A stretch of DNA of 64,000 bases from Kosakonia sacchari SP1 (lineage in GTDB: Bacteria; Pseudomonadota; Gammaproteobacteria; Enterobacterales; Enterobacteriaceae): contig NZ_CP007215.2 of the NCBI RefSeq assembly GCF_000300455.3, forward strand, positions 1,922,001 through 1,986,000. The letters are read 5' to 3'. The position numbers and the translations under genes are program-made. Under the pieces are notes generated by a model. The model worked only from the letters and a program-made list of their open reading frames with translations. It was not told the DNA's origin and made no database searches. Below, in pieces: positions 1 to 9,992 of the stretch. The first letter of the stretch is position 1. Each line of letters starts with the position of its first letter.

Positions 1-383
1 TAAACGCGGTAATGGAATCGCTGCAACCGCGTGAAGAAGATCTGCATCCGCTGGCCGGTGGTGAGCGCGTGCTGGAAGTGCGCGGTGAATACCTGCCGCT
101 GGTTGAACTGTGGAAAGTCTTTGACGTTATGGGCGCGAAAACCGAGGCCACGCAGGGGATTGTCGTTATTCTGCAAAGCGCGGGTCGTCGCTATGCATTG
201 CTGGTTGATCAACTGATTGGTCAGCATCAAGTGGTGGTGAAAAACCTGGAAAGCAACTATCGCAAAGTGCCGGGTATTTCCGCTGCCACTATCCTTGGGG
301 ATGGTAGCGTTGCGCTGATCGTTGACGTATCAGCGTTGCAGGGATTGAATCGTGAACATCGTATGGCGCACACAGCCGCCTGA
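1..383 (+). CDS. cheA: Chemotaxis histidine kinase CheA, C-terminal end (partial)
   Basis: This is the last ~126 residues of CheA; the 5' part lies before the window and the reading frame is open from base 3. The piece is the CheW-like P5 domain, which docks the kinase to CheW and to chemoreceptor tips at the inner membrane. Residues such as RYALLVDQLIGQHQ and the tail LGDGSVALIVDVSAL are nearly identical to the E. coli protein as I know it. It ends 22 bp before cheW, the usual end of the motA-motB-cheA-cheW operon. No disruption is visible. Confidence 0.97.
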   Translation, partial: NAVMESLQPREEDLHPLAGGERVLEVRGEYLPLVELWKVFDVMGAKTEATQGIVVILQSAGRRYALLVDQLIGQHQVVVKNLESNYRKVPGISAATILGDGSVALIVDVSALQGLNREHRMAHTAA

Positions 384-405
384 TTTAGTTAAGAAGGTAT
401 AAAAC

Positions 406-909
406 ATGACCGGTATGAGTAATGTAGCAAAACTGGCGGGCGAGCCATCAGGTCAGGAGTTCCTGGTTTTCACTCTGGGCGATGAAGAATACGGAATCGA
501 TATTCTCAAAGTGCAGGAAATTCGTGGCTATGATCAGGTGACCCGAATCGCCAATACCCCCGACTTTATCAAAGGCGTCACCAACCTGCGCGGTGTGATT
601 GTGCCGATTGTCGACCTGCGTGTGAAGTTCAGCCAGGGCGATGTCGAGTATGATGAAAACACGGTCGTTATCGTGCTGAATCTCGGTCAGCGCGTGGTGG
701 GGATTGTGGTTGATGGTGTTTCCGACGTCCTGTCGCTGGCATCTGACCAGATCCGCCCGGCACCGGAATTCGCGGTCACGCTGTCGACCGAATACCTGAC
801 AGGCCTCGGCGCGCTCGGCGACCGTATGCTGATTCTGGTAAATATTGAAAAACTGCTCAACAGTGAAGAGATGGCGTTGCTTGACATTGCAGCCTCGCAC
901 GTAGCGTAA
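406..909 (+). CDS. cheW: Chemotaxis coupling protein CheW
   Basis: CheW is the cytoplasmic adaptor that links chemoreceptors to the kinase CheA in signalling arrays. The protein is 167 aa, the same length as E. coli CheW, and is one CheW-like beta-barrel domain throughout, with the conserved stretches [13 protein letters not shown] and [14 protein letters not shown] good ribosome site (AAGAAGGT) precedes the ATG. It follows cheA closely and is the last gene of its operon, since a strong terminator starts 24 bp after the stop. The downstream neighbour is not tar, as in E. coli, but a pilus operon. Confidence 0.98.
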   Translation: MTGMSNVAKLAGEPSGQEFLVFTLGDEEYGIDILKVQEIRGYDQVTRIANTPDFIKGVTNLRGVIVPIVDLRVKFSQGDVEYDENTVVIVLNLGQRVVGIVVDGVSDVLSLASDQIRPAPEFAVTLSTEYLTGLGALGDRMLILVNIEKLLNSEEMALLDIAASHVA

Positions 910-933
910 TAATCACGCCAGTTGCGAAATAAT

Positions 934-970
934 AAAGGTGGGTGAAGTTGCTTCATCCGCCTTTATTTTT
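934..970 (+). terminator. Rho-independent terminator closing cheA-cheW
   Basis: A 14-bp stem (934-947 with 951-964, two G-T pairs) with a 3-base loop is followed by a T-rich tract. It separates the chemotaxis operon from the pilus genes downstream. Confidence 0.85.
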
Positions 971-1327
971 GTCTTTTTTCTGCCGCTATAATATATATCC
1001 TTCATGTCCGCTTAATTTATATTTCATAAAACCCTCTTACTTCTCTTTACCACTGGTCATATATTGTGATGCTTATCACGAATCAAGGTATATATCTTTC
1101 AAAAAATTAATGGCTTAGTCATTTGTCATTCGCTAACTAAATGATTTAAAGGTATTAAATCATCCCTGCCCATGAATTTTGCGCCGTTACGTTTAAGTGG
1201 TTGAAGCGCGCAGCGTAAACTAAATTTCTGTTATTCCTGCTTTACTTGTTTGCGTGTTTTCCTTATTTCGGTGGCCAATGAATTGCACGTGGAATAAACA
1301 GCACGCGGTATTTTTGGAGGTGGAAAC
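971..1327. other. AT-rich intergenic region upstream of the pilus operon
   Basis: About 360 bp without a credible gene. It is markedly richer in A+T than its flanks, with several TATATA runs, and ends in a very strong ribosome site (GGAGGTGG, 1317-1324) before the first pilus gene. It is the presumed promoter region of that operon. AT-rich upstream regions of this kind are commonly bound by H-NS, but that is inference. No sigma-70 promoter could be fixed with confidence. Confidence 0.6.
1065..1080. promoter_or_regulatory. Candidate CRP-cAMP binding site for the pilus operon
   Basis: The sequence TGTGATGCTTATCACG matches the CRP consensus TGTGA-N6-TCACA at nine of ten core positions. It lies about 250 bp before the first pilus gene in the only long intergenic stretch there. 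The core match is good, but the distance to a transcription start is unknown. Confidence 0.5.
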
Positions 1328-1897
1328 ATGAACAGAAAATTACTTTATGTGCTGGCAAGCGGTGTGCTGGTGATGGCCGGGCAAAATGCGCGTGCGGTTA
1401 CCAGTAGCGGGACGATTGGCGCGACATTGACGTTGACTAACGGCTGCCTGATTAACGGCTCGCCAAGCCAGAACGGTATCAATTTTGGTTCGCTCGATTT
1501 TGGCACGCATCCGGCAACATTTTCAGAGCTCACCACGCAACTCACCAACGCAGGCGGTGGTAACAGCTTCGGTATTCAATGCACGACAACCGATTACACC
1601 GTGCAGGTAACCGGCAACACCAACTCTACCGCACCTGGCACCGTCGTTGGCACACCGGGAACGCCTGCCCGTTACCTGGTCAACGCGGCCAATACCACGC
1701 AAGGTGTTGCCTACAGCCTCTATAGCGATAGTGGCTTCAGCAACGTCATCACGAACAACACCAACATTCCTCGCGCTTCAACAGCCGGTGGCGTTGATAA
1801 CTACACACTCTATGGGCGGATTTCCGGCGGCGGCAACAGCGTCAGCGTCGTACCGGGAACCTATACCGATACGATCAATGTGAGCGTGACGTACTAA
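1328..1897 (+). CDS. Csu-type pilus major subunit (spore coat protein U domain)
   Basis: A 189-aa exported protein with a signal peptide of ~23 residues ending in QNARA, then one spore-coat-U (SCPU) domain. A conserved cysteine pair (TNGCL near residue 40 and GIQCT) and the terminal motif PGTYTDTINVSVTY are typical of donor-strand-exchanged subunits of archaic chaperone-usher pili such as Acinetobacter Csu. The start has the strongest ribosome site in the operon, which fits an abundant shaft subunit. It is first of five co-directional genes (subunit, subunit, chaperone, usher, tip). The family is clear; the role as major rod subunit is inferred from position and translation signal. Confidence 0.85.
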   Translation: MNRKLLYVLASGVLVMAGQNARAVTSSGTIGATLTLTNGCLINGSPSQNGINFGSLDFGTHPATFSELTTQLTNAGGGNSFGIQCTTTDYTVQVTGNTNSTAPGTVVGTPGTPARYLVNAANTTQGVAYSLYSDSGFSNVITNNTNIPRASTAGGVDNYTLYGRISGGGNSVSVVPGTYTDTINVSVTY

Positions 1898-1907
1898 ACC
1901 TCCCCAT

Positions 1908-2471
1908 ATGATGCCTGGCGGCATGCGTGTTTCCCTGCGGGGAAACCGGGGATCTCTGCGCGTCATTTCTGGGCTGATGCTGTTCGGGATGATGGCCTCT
2001 CAGGGTGCCTTTGCGGTGACGACGCAAACCTTCACCGTGGGGGCGACCATCGCGCCTGGCTGCTCGGTGGTGAGCGGCAGCGGCGGGGCACTCGGCTCAC
2101 TCAATTTTGGCACCCGCAGCGGCGTGCAGAGCGGACAGGTTACCGCCAGCTTCGTGCCTGGTGCGTCGTTCTCGCTGGGCTGCACACCCGGCGTGGCGCT
2201 GAGTATGAGTATCAACGGCGGGCAGAACTACGCCAACGTGGCCAACGTGCGCAACATGCAACGCAGCGGCGGTACAGATCGCGTGCCTTATCGCCTCTAT
2301 ACCAGCAGCACGCTGGCGGCCAATACCGAGATCGGCGTTAACCAGAGCGTCTCCGTCGCGTACAGCAATAGCAATACTATTTCGCTGGCGATTTTCGGCG
2401 CGGCGCAGCTAACCGGGTTCAGCCCGGCGGGCACTTATACCGATCAACTCACTGTGACATTGTCATGGTAA
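1908..2471 (+). CDS. Csu-type pilus second subunit (SCPU domain)
   Basis: A second single-domain SCPU protein, up to 187 aa, with an N-terminal signal peptide ending near SQGAFA, a Cys in APGCSV and another in LGCTPG, and the C-terminal strand PAGTYTDQLTVTLSW. The start is uncertain: ATG codons occur at 1908, 1911 and 1923, none with a good ribosome site, so translation may depend on coupling to the preceding gene 10 bp upstream. The third ATG gives a compact basic N-region (MRVSLRGNRG) before the hydrophobic core. It is probably a minor or adaptor subunit; the Acinetobacter Csu operon has three such small subunits, here there are two. Confidence 0.8.
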   Translation: MMPGGMRVSLRGNRGSLRVISGLMLFGMMASQGAFAVTTQTFTVGATIAPGCSVVSGSGGALGSLNFGTRSGVQSGQVTASFVPGASFSLGCTPGVALSMSINGGQNYANVANVRNMQRSGGTDRVPYRLYTSSTLAANTEIGVNQSVSVAYSNSNTISLAIFGAAQLTGFSPAGTYTDQLTVTLSW

Positions 2472-2485
2472 CAAGGGAGAAGGAG

Positions 2486-3250
2486 ATGAAGGTCATTTCG
2501 ACTGGACGCGTGGCGGGTTTGCTGTGGACCAGTGCGCTGACGCTTAGCGCGAACAACGCCTTTGCGGTGGCCACCATTCTGCTCTGGCCCATCGATCCGT
2601 GGCTCAGTGCCACCAGCAACGCGACCGAATTATGGATCCAGAACCAGGGTGAAGCGCCCACTACCATGCAGGTGCGCATTGTCCGCTGGCAGCAGGAAAA
2701 GGGGCTTGAACGCTACCAGCAACAAAACGAGATCGTTGCCAGCCCACCGATTGTGAGAATCGAAAAAGAGAGTAAACAACTGATTCGCCTGATCAAGCAG
2801 GCGTCAATTCCGGCGGGAGTTGAACAGGCTTATCGCATCATCGTCGATGAGATCCCGCAACCGGAAAACAGCGACAAACCACAGATTGGCCTCAAATTGC
2901 AAATGCGCTACTCGATTCCGCTCTTTGTCTATGGCACCGGCATCGAAACCCACACCAGCGGTGCGCATCATGCGTGGGTGGATACTAAAGATCTACGCTG
3001 GCGCATAAGCCGCGACAACGGCAAACCGTCGCTTGAAGTGCGCAATAATGGCGATGTCCATGTCCGCTTAAGCAGAGTCACTGTTCGGCAAGGCGGGCAA
3101 ACGCGGCAGGTTGCTGAAGGACTACTCGGTTATGTTTTGCCGCACAGCGTACGTAGCTGGCCGTTACCTACGGGCATAAGCAATCCAGTGGAGATGAAAG
3201 CGACAATCAATGCCAGGGAAAGCGAATGGCAGTCGTCCGCAGGCAACTGA
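2486..3250 (+). CDS. Archaic (Csu-type) pilus assembly chaperone
   Basis: A periplasmic chaperone of 254 aa in the CsuC/EcpD-like family that folds pilin subunits and hands them to the usher. After a signal peptide ending NNAFA, the mature protein starts ATILLWPIDPWLS, the family's characteristic N-terminal strand, followed by ELWIQNQG, the basic YQQQNEIVASPP stretch and RLIKQASIPAGVEQAYRIIVDE. This ATG was chosen because GGGAGAAGGAG lies just before it; an upstream in-frame ATG at 2465 overlaps the previous gene and lacks a ribosome site. Its end overlaps the usher start by 25 bp, indicating translational coupling. Confidence 0.88.
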   Translation: MKVISTGRVAGLLWTSALTLSANNAFAVATILLWPIDPWLSATSNATELWIQNQGEAPTTMQVRIVRWQQEKGLERYQQQNEIVASPPIVRIEKESKQLIRLIKQASIPAGVEQAYRIIVDEIPQPENSDKPQIGLKLQMRYSIPLFVYGTGIETHTSGAHHAWVDTKDLRWRISRDNGKPSLEVRNNGDVHVRLSRVTVRQGGQTRQVAEGLLGYVLPHSVRSWPLPTGISNPVEMKATINARESEWQSSAGN

Positions 3251-5619
3251 TTGTGCCGGTCACTTTTATGCTGCTGGGGAGTTCAGCATGGGCACAGCAG
3301 GGCGATGATATGCTCCCGCCGCCGCCCGATGCGCACGCCATCAATGATCACGCTGTGTTCCATTTAAGCCTGGTGATTAACCATTACGATACCCAGCGGG
3401 TGGTGCCCGTGACGCGGCAACAGAACGCCTTTTTTGTCTCCAGCGCCGATCTTCTGCAGGCCGGGCTTCCCGCTGAGCATATACCGCAAGGAGAGGTCAA
3501 TGTGTCGGCGCTGGAGAATGTGCGCGCCGACTATGACAGTGCGGGTCAGCGTCTGCTGCTTTCGGTGCCCGGCGAATGGGTGCCGGAGCGTGTGACGGCG
3601 TTTAATTCGGGTCTACGGCGCACGACGCCGAAATATGGTCAGGGCGCGTTACTCAATTACGATGTCTATACCAGCACCACCGAACACATCGGCGGGCAGG
3701 CTGCGCTGTGGCACGAGTTTCGCTACTTCAACGGCAACGGCGTGCTCTCCTCAACCGGTTCACTGCGTAAGACACTTTCCGGCAGCCTCAGGCAGCAGGA
3801 AGGGTATATGCGTTATGACACCACCCTCACATTTACCGATGAAGATGACGCCACGCAGTGGAGCGTGGGCGATGTTATTTCCGATGCATTAACCTGGAGC
3901 AGCAGTGTGCGTATCGGCGGCGTCAGTTACGGGCGCGATTTCTCTCTGCGCCCGGATCTGGTCACCTGGCCGCTACCTGCCTTCTCCGGCGAAGCGGCTG
4001 TGCCGACTTCAGTGGATGTGTTTATTAACGGCTATCGCGCCGGGAACACCCAGCTACAACCCGGCCCCTTCACGCTCACCAATATGCCCTATATCAACGG
4101 CGCGGGAGATGCCGTACTGGTTACCACGGACGCACTGGGGAAGCAGGTCAGCACGACATTGCCTTTTTATGTCGCCAGCGATTTGCTCAAATCAGGTCTA
4201 AGCGACGGAGCGATTACCGTAGGTGCGCTGCGGCGCAATTACGGCATCGAGAATGTTGACTACGGGACGCTGGCGGGCAGCGGATCGTATCGCTACGGCC
4301 TGAGCGATTATTTAACCCTCGAAGGGCACGGTGAAGCGGCGCAGTCGCTGACGCTCGGCGGTGCAGGCGCGGTGCTTAAGCTCGGGCGGCTCGGTGTGGT
4401 CAACGGCGCATGGACGCAAAGCCGCATGTTGGGTGATAACGGCAGCCAGCTTGCCTGGGGTTATCAGTACAACACCCGTCTGTTTAGCGTTAACACGCAG
4501 CACAGCCGACGCGATCGCGGCTTTGGCAATCTGGCGCTTTACGACCAGCGCAACCTCTACAACAACGAGCAAACTAACGGGCAACGGCCTGCCGCCAGCC
4601 TGAGTCGCAACACGGACCAATATGCGCTGACGGTTAATATGGGTGATTTCGGCAACGTGGGCGCGGCATGGATCGGTGTGCGCAGCTTTGATAATAAAAA
4701 GACGGAACTACTCAACCTCTCCTGGAGCCGTAATTTGTGGGGCACCAGTAGCCTTTATCTGGCGGCGAGCCGTGACAACCAGCAGGGCGACTGGACATTT
4801 GCCCTGTCGCTGCAAATACCGATTGGCGACATGGATAGCGCGGCAGTGAGTATGGATCGAACCCCCGATAACGGCTCCACTGAGCGTATCAACTATAACC
4901 ACGCCATGCCGACCGATGGCGGTTTTAGCTGGAACATGGCTTTTGCGCACCAGTCGCAGGCGAAAAATTACCAGCAGGGCGCGCTGGGCTGGCGCAATAA
5001 CAATGTCGAGTTGCAGGGCGGCGGCTACGGCGAAAGCGACATGATGACATGGTGGGGCGAAGCGCTGGGTTCGCTGGTGTTGATGGATGGCCAGTTGTTT
5101 GCCGCCAACCGCATTAATGACGCGTTTGCGGTAATCAGCACCGGCGGTCATGGCGGTGTGCCGGTGAATTATGAAAATCAGCCCGTCGGTGAAACCAACC
5201 GTGACGGCTATCTGCTGGTGAGCGGTGTATCTGCCTATTACCCGGCCAGTTACAGCATTGATACGCTGAACTTACCGGCAGATACACAGCTGAAAGATAC
5301 TGAGCGCAAGATCTCGCTGCGTCGGCGCAGCGGCTATCTGGTGGAATTTCCGATGGTGCAGGAGCGCGTCGCCAGCGTGATCCTGCATGATGAAAACGGC
5401 AAAGCGATTCCGCTTGCCAGCGAAGTTGACCGGGCGGGTAAAGCCACGGCAATTGTCGGTTATGACGGCATTGCGTGGCTGGAGAACCTGGAGGAGGCCA
5501 ATGCGCTGCATGTCCGTTTGCCGGATGGCAAAACCTGTGACACCCGCTTCACGCTGCTCGCCAATCCTGACCATAAATTGCAAACCTACGGGCCACTGAC
5601 CTGCCGGAGGAACCCTTAA
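3226..5619 (+). CDS. Outer-membrane usher of the Csu-type pilus
   Basis: A 797-aa usher (FimD/PapC superfamily, archaic clade) that would form the outer-membrane channel through which subunits are polymerised. A signal peptide ending SSAWA is followed by the N-terminal chaperone-binding domain, the large beta-barrel (rich in Gly, Asn and aromatic strands, residues ~130-650) and C-terminal plug-like domains ending LQTYGPLTCRRNP. Typical motifs visible are VDVFINGYRAG and GPFTLTNMPYINGAGDAVL. The stop codon overlaps the tip-protein start (TAATG). The length is normal for CsuD-like ushers and the frame is intact. Confidence 0.9.
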   Translation: MAVVRRQLIVPVTFMLLGSSAWAQQGDDMLPPPPDAHAINDHAVFHLSLVINHYDTQRVVPVTRQQNAFFVSSADLLQAGLPAEHIPQGEVNVSALENVRADYDSAGQRLLLSVPGEWVPERVTAFNSGLRRTTPKYGQGALLNYDVYTSTTEHIGGQAALWHEFRYFNGNGVLSSTGSLRKTLSGSLRQQEGYMRYDTTLTFTDEDDATQWSVGDVISDALTWSSSVRIGGVSYGRDFSLRPDLVTWPLPAFSGEAAVPTSVDVFINGYRAGNTQLQPGPFTLTNMPYINGAGDAVLVTTDALGKQVSTTLPFYVASDLLKSGLSDGAITVGALRRNYGIENVDYGTLAGSGSYRYGLSDYLTLEGHGEAAQSLTLGGAGAVLKLGRLGVVNGAWTQSRMLGDNGSQLAWGYQYNTRLFSVNTQHSRRDRGFGNLALYDQRNLYNNEQTNGQRPAASLSRNTDQYALTVNMGDFGNVGAAWIGVRSFDNKKTELLNLSWSRNLWGTSSLYLAASRDNQQGDWTFALSLQIPIGDMDSAAVSMDRTPDNGSTERINYNHAMPTDGGFSWNMAFAHQSQAKNYQQGALGWRNNNVELQGGGYGESDMMTWWGEALGSLVLMDGQLFAANRINDAFAVISTGGHGGVPVNYENQPVGETNRDGYLLVSGVSAYYPASYSIDTLNLPADTQLKDTERKISLRRRSGYLVEFPMVQERVASVILHDENGKAIPLASEVDRAGKATAIVGYDGIAWLENLEEANALHVRLPDGKTCDTRFTLLANPDHKLQTYGPLTCRRNP

Positions 5620-6581
5620 TGCGTCGTCTACTTCTTCTGTTATTACTCCTGAGTTGCGGGCCAGCGTGGTCGGCCTGTACGGTCAGCACGACCAATGGGG
5701 CGTTCGGCTCGGTGACCTCGTTTGTGCTTAACGCCACGGCGCAAAACACCACCGCCAGCCTGATTGTGCGCTGCGACGCGGCGCTCAACCTGCTCACCAA
5801 CGACTCCATTACTCTGACGCTGACCGGGGCGAGCGCCACCGCCTCCAACCGGGGCGTGATGAAACGTTCTGACAACGCCGCCGTGACGGATGCGATCCCG
5901 ATCCGCGTCTGCGGCCAGGCCAACTGCGCCAATAATAGCGAAGCGACTATCAGTGGTAACAGCTACACCTGGAGCGGTGCCGTCTTGCTGGCGTTGCTGG
6001 GTACCCGAACCTATACCTTGCCGCTCTATTTCCTCACCGTACCGGGGCAAAACGTCAGCGCCGGGCCTTATACGGTGACGCTCAATTTTAGCGTTGCGTA
6101 CAACGTCTGTTCGGTGGGGGTTTTAGGATCATGTTCGACAGCACAAACGGGCACGGCGACCACCAGTCTGCAAGTTAACGGTACGGTGACCAACGACTGC
6201 ACCACCATCAGCGCGCCGAACGTCAATTTTGGCAGTGCACCGCTGGTGCGCAACTTCCCGACCATTTCGCAATCTGTTGCCATCACCTGCACGAAAGGCA
6301 TGGTGTACACCGTCGGAATTAACAACGGCGGCTACTACAACGGCAGCGCGCGGAATATGGCCAGCGGCAGCAACCGGCTCAGTTATGAGATTTACAAAGG
6401 GGCCACCACCAACCGCTGGGGCAGCGCTGGTGCGGAGCGCTGGTCGAGCGGCGTGTCATCTCAGGTGAGCAGCGATGGCCTGCTGCGAACCTACAATTAC
6501 ACCGCGCAAATTTTGACGTCGCAGACCACGCCGCCGGGGGGAACTTATAGCGATACCTTAACTGTGGATATCGCGTTTTAA
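5619..6581 (+). CDS. Two-domain tip adhesin of the Csu-type pilus
   Basis: A 320-aa secreted protein with a signal peptide containing an unbroken run of eight leucines after MRR, then two SCPU-type domains: an N-terminal one (residues ~20-165) and a C-terminal pilin-like one (~180-320) ending [16 protein letters not shown]. This two-domain architecture and the last-gene position correspond to CsuE, which caps the pilus and in Acinetobacter binds hydrophobic surfaces. The N-terminal domain carries the expected cysteines ([14 protein letters not shown]). It is translationally coupled to the usher. Adhesion specificity cannot be read from sequence. Confidence 0.85.
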   Translation: MRRLLLLLLLLSCGPAWSACTVSTTNGAFGSVTSFVLNATAQNTTASLIVRCDAALNLLTNDSITLTLTGASATASNRGVMKRSDNAAVTDAIPIRVCGQANCANNSEATISGNSYTWSGAVLLALLGTRTYTLPLYFLTVPGQNVSAGPYTVTLNFSVAYNVCSVGVLGSCSTAQTGTATTSLQVNGTVTNDCTTISAPNVNFGSAPLVRNFPTISQSVAITCTKGMVYTVGINNGGYYNGSARNMASGSNRLSYEIYKGATTNRWGSAGAERWSSGVSSQVSSDGLLRTYNYTAQILTSQTTPPGGTYSDTLTVDIAF

Positions 6582-6609
6582 GTCATAATTTAATTCCCTT
6601 TCGCAAATG

Positions 6610-6636
6610 TAAAGTTCCGTGGCCGCATGCCGATAA
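6610..6636 (+). promoter_or_regulatory. FliA (sigma-28) class 3 flagellar promoter of the tar operon
   Basis: TAAA at 6610-6613 and GCCGATAA at 6629-6636 are separated by exactly 15 bases, a perfect match to the sigma-28 consensus. It starts 58 bp before tar and corresponds to the E. coli promoter of the tar-tap-cheRBYZ operon. It shows that these genes do not depend on read-through from cheW or from the inserted pilus operon. Confidence 0.93.
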
Positions 6637-6667
6637 CACCGTTAAGAACTTATCAAGAAGGTGTTGC

Positions 6668-8332
6668 ATGTTGAACCGTATCCGCGTCGTTACTCTGCTT
6701 ATGAGCGTGCTGGTGGTCTTTGCCTTGTTACAGCTTGTCTCTGGTGGCCTGTTTTTTTCGTCGCTTAAGCAAAACCAGCAAAGTTTTGCGGTCTCCAATG
6801 ACCTGCGCATGCAACAGACGGAATTAGGTAAAGCCTGGGAGTTGATGCTGCAAACGCGTATCAACCTGAGCCGTTCTTCAGCGCGGATGTTGCTGGATCC
6901 GAGCAACCAGCAGAGCAGTGCGAAAACCGATTTGCTGAATAGCGCCAAAGCCTCGCTTGCCGATGCGGCAAAACATTACGATGCCTTCCGCGCGCTGCCA
7001 TCGCTGCCGGAAACTGACGCAGCGCGCCAGACGCTGGATGAGAAATACCGCACTTATAATGCCGCGCTGGCAGAATTGGTACAGTTCCTCGAAGGCGGCA
7101 ATATTAACGGCTTTATGGCGCAGCCGACGCAAGGCATGCAAAACGCCCTTGGCGACGCGATGAAGAAATACGCGGATTTGAGTGAAGGCTTGTATCGCAA
7201 TGCCTGGGAACAGAGCGTCAGTGATTACACCTTCGCCAAATGGCAGATGGCGATCCTGGCGCTGGCGCTGGTGATCGTGCTGGCCGGCGTCTGGTATGGC
7301 ATTCGCCGTATTCTGCTGTCGCCGTTATCATCGGTCATTGCCCACATCCGTGAAATCGCCGGTGGCAACCTGACGCATTCGCTGACCATTGCGGGTCGCA
7401 GCGAAATGACGGAACTGGCGCAAAGCGTTGACCATATGCAGAACGCACTAATCGAAACGGTGACCAACGTTCGCCAGGGTTCTGATGCTATCTACTCCGG
7501 TACCAGCGAAATCGCCGCCGGCAACAACGATCTCTCTTCCCGTACCGAAGAGCAGGCGTCCGCCCTTGAGCAGACCGCCGCCAGTATGGAAGAGTTGACC
7601 GCCACGGTGAAACAGAACGCCGATAACGCCCGTCAGGCCTCATTACTGGCGCAGAGTGCGTCGGAAACGGCAGAGCGCGGCGGTAAAGTGGTGAACAGCG
7701 TGGTAAAAACCATGCACGAAATTGCGGGCAGTTCGCAAAAAATTGCCGATATTATTAGTGTGATTGACGGCATTGCCTTCCAGACCAATATTCTGGCGCT
7801 TAACGCCGCGGTGGAAGCCGCGCGAGCAGGTGAGCAGGGGCGTGGTTTCGCCGTGGTTGCCGGAGAAGTGCGCAATCTTGCCAGCCGTAGTGCGCAGGCG
7901 GCGAAAGAAATTAAAGGCTTAATTGAAGATTCTGTCTCCCGTGTCGATACCGGTTCTGTGCTGGTGGAGAGTGCAGGGGAGACGATGTCGGACATCGTTA
8001 ACGCGGTAACACGGGTGAACGACATTATGGGTGAGATCGCCTCGGCTTCTGATGAACAGAGTCGCGGCATCGATCAGGTTGCGCTGGCGGTATCCGAAAT
8101 GGATCGCGTCACGCAGCAAAACGCGTCACTGGTACAACAATCGGCAGCCGCAGCGGCCGCCTTAGAAGAACAAGCCAGTTTGTTGACGCAGGCGGTATCT
8201 GCTTTCCGCCTTTCTTCTGTATCCGGCAAACCGGCGTCGCGTGCTACAACTCCGGCAGCAGGCAGCGCTCAGACCCCGGCGCGGAGTCGCCAACTTGTAA
8301 CCGGACAAGAAGATAACTGGGAAACATTTTAG
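6668..8332 (+). CDS. tar: Methyl-accepting chemotaxis protein, Tar type (aspartate receptor)
   Basis: An inner-membrane chemoreceptor of 554 aa (E. coli Tar 553). Layout: first membrane helix ~7-30, periplasmic four-helix sensor ~35-190, second helix ~192-212, HAMP ~215-265, then a long coiled-coil signalling domain with the invariant hairpin tip ([20 protein letters not shown]). The three arginines that contact aspartate in Tar (64, 69, 73) are all present, so aspartate sensing is likely. The C-terminus NWETF is the tether for CheR and CheB. It is the first gene behind the sigma-28 promoter and lies 41 bp before tap. Confidence 0.93.
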   Translation: MLNRIRVVTLLMSVLVVFALLQLVSGGLFFSSLKQNQQSFAVSNDLRMQQTELGKAWELMLQTRINLSRSSARMLLDPSNQQSSAKTDLLNSAKASLADAAKHYDAFRALPSLPETDAARQTLDEKYRTYNAALAELVQFLEGGNINGFMAQPTQGMQNALGDAMKKYADLSEGLYRNAWEQSVSDYTFAKWQMAILALALVIVLAGVWYGIRRILLSPLSSVIAHIREIAGGNLTHSLTIAGRSEMTELAQSVDHMQNALIETVTNVRQGSDAIYSGTSEIAAGNNDLSSRTEEQASALEQTAASMEELTATVKQNADNARQASLLAQSASETAERGGKVVNSVVKTMHEIAGSSQKIADIISVIDGIAFQTNILALNAAVEAARAGEQGRGFAVVAGEVRNLASRSAQAAKEIKGLIEDSVSRVDTGSVLVESAGETMSDIVNAVTRVNDIMGEIASASDEQSRGIDQVALAVSEMDRVTQQNASLVQQSAAAAAALEEQASLLTQAVSAFRLSSVSGKPASRATTPAAGSAQTPARSRQLVTGQEDNWETF

Positions 8333-8373
8333 CTGTTCTTAACCGCGGACTTTTTCCGCCAGATGGGGCGTTA

Positions 8374-9972
8374 ATGTTAAATCGTATTCGCATCTCGACA
8401 ACACTTTTTTTGATTTTGATCGTGTGTGGCATTTTACAGGTTGGCAGTAACGGGTTGTCTTTCTGGGCATTTAAAGAGAGCACTTCACATTTACAAGAAG
8501 TAGAAAACAGTACACACCAGCGCAGCGCATTAATGCAGATGCGGGCCACGCTGCTTCAGGCCAGCACCGCGTTGAACAAAGCCGGGACGTTAACGGCGCT
8601 CAGTTATCCGCCGGATGACATCAAAGCGCTGATGACCCAGGCGAAAGCTAGCCTCAAGCAGTCGGCTGAGGTAGAAAAAGAGTTTCTTGGCCTGAAGGTG
8701 ATGACACCGGAAGGCAAAAAATTACAGGAAATCACGCAGGCCAGTTACACCGCCTGGCGCGGTGACCTGGAGCACCAGGCGACCTGGCTTGAAAACAACC
8801 AGCTGTCAGACTTTATGACCGCGCCGGTGCAGGAGTCGCAGGATAAGTTTGATGCCAGTTTCAGTGCGTGGGAGAAACACATTAACCACTTTACTGAACA
8901 GGCGAGAGCGGATGGTGAAAGTAATTATCACCGCTCGGCAGTGATTTTTGTCGTGGTGGTTATTCTCGCCGCGTTATTGACCAGCGCCGCGCTGTTCTGG
9001 TCGCGCAAGATGATTGTCCAGCCGCTGGCAGTTGTCAGCAGCCACTTTGACAGCATCTCCGAAGGCAACCTGGCGCGACCGATTGCCGTTGACGGGCGTA
9101 ACGAGATCTCGGCGATTTTTACCAGCCTGAAAAAGATGCAAACTGCGTTACGCACCACGGTAAGCGATGTCCGTCAGGGCAGCTACGCGATGCATACCGG
9201 CATCTCGGAAATCGCGGCGGGCAACAACGATTTATCGTCGCGAACGGAGCAACAGGCGGCGTCGCTGGCGCAAACCGCTGCCAGCATGGAGCAGTTAACG
9301 TCGACGGTAAGCCAGAACGCCGATAACGCGCGTCAGGCTTCCGTACTGGCGCAGAGTGCGGCGGAAACGGCGAGAAAAGGTGGGCAGCAGACCACGAGCG
9401 TGGCAAGTACCATGCAGCAGATTGCCGGCAGCTCGCAGAAAATTGGCGACATCATTAGTGTGATTGATGGCATTGCGTTTCAGACCAATATTCTGGCGTT
9501 GAACGCCGCCGTTGAAGCGGCTCGCGCCGGTGAACAGGGACGTGGTTTCGCCGTGGTCGCCGGTGAAGTGCGTAACCTGGCAAGCCGCAGCGCGCAGGCG
9601 GCAAAAGAGATTAAGGGTCTGATTGAAGAGTCGGTTTCCCGCGTTCAGCAGGGTTCCACGCTGGTGGATACCGCCGCGCAGACGATGACGGAAATCGTCC
9701 GCTCTGTCACTCAGGTCAACGATATCATGGGCGAGATCGCCTCCGCGTCCGATGAACAACGGCGCGGGATAGAGCAGGTGGCTCAGGCAGTAACACAGAT
9801 GGATCAGGTGACACAGCAGAACGCTGCACTGGTAGAAGAGGCAGCTTCCGCCACCGACCAGCTGGCTAACCAGGCAAATAATCTTACCGCGCTGGTGGCC
9901 GTATTTAAGATTGAAGAGCATGTCGCAATACCCGAAGTGGCACCGCCTAAGGCAGTGCCCGTTGCATCCTGA
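8374..9972 (+). CDS. tap: Methyl-accepting chemotaxis protein, Tap type
   Basis: A 532-aa chemoreceptor closely resembling E. coli Tap (533 aa; dipeptide and pyrimidine sensing via a periplasmic binding protein). The N-terminus, the segment [21 protein letters not shown] and the region [15 protein letters not shown] follow Tap rather than Tar or Tsr. The signalling domain is almost identical to that of the preceding gene. There is no NWETF pentapeptide at the C-terminus, as expected for a low-abundance receptor that relies on Tar/Tsr neighbours for adaptation. Ligands are inferred from orthology. Confidence 0.92.
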   Translation: MLNRIRISTTLFLILIVCGILQVGSNGLSFWAFKESTSHLQEVENSTHQRSALMQMRATLLQASTALNKAGTLTALSYPPDDIKALMTQAKASLKQSAEVEKEFLGLKVMTPEGKKLQEITQASYTAWRGDLEHQATWLENNQLSDFMTAPVQESQDKFDASFSAWEKHINHFTEQARADGESNYHRSAVIFVVVVILAALLTSAALFWSRKMIVQPLAVVSSHFDSISEGNLARPIAVDGRNEISAIFTSLKKMQTALRTTVSDVRQGSYAMHTGISEIAAGNNDLSSRTEQQAASLAQTAASMEQLTSTVSQNADNARQASVLAQSAAETARKGGQQTTSVASTMQQIAGSSQKIGDIISVIDGIAFQTNILALNAAVEAARAGEQGRGFAVVAGEVRNLASRSAQAAKEIKGLIEESVSRVQQGSTLVDTAAQTMTEIVRSVTQVNDIMGEIASASDEQRRGIEQVAQAVTQMDQVTQQNAALVEEAASATDQLANQANNLTALVAVFKIEEHVAIPEVAPPKAVPVAS

Positions 9973-9992
9973 ACCTAGTATGAGAAGGCGCT

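Noticed and set aside
7480-9870. Long near-identical segments in tar and tap that look like a repeat
   Set aside because: They are the conserved signalling domains of paralogous receptors, not a mobile or tandem repeat.
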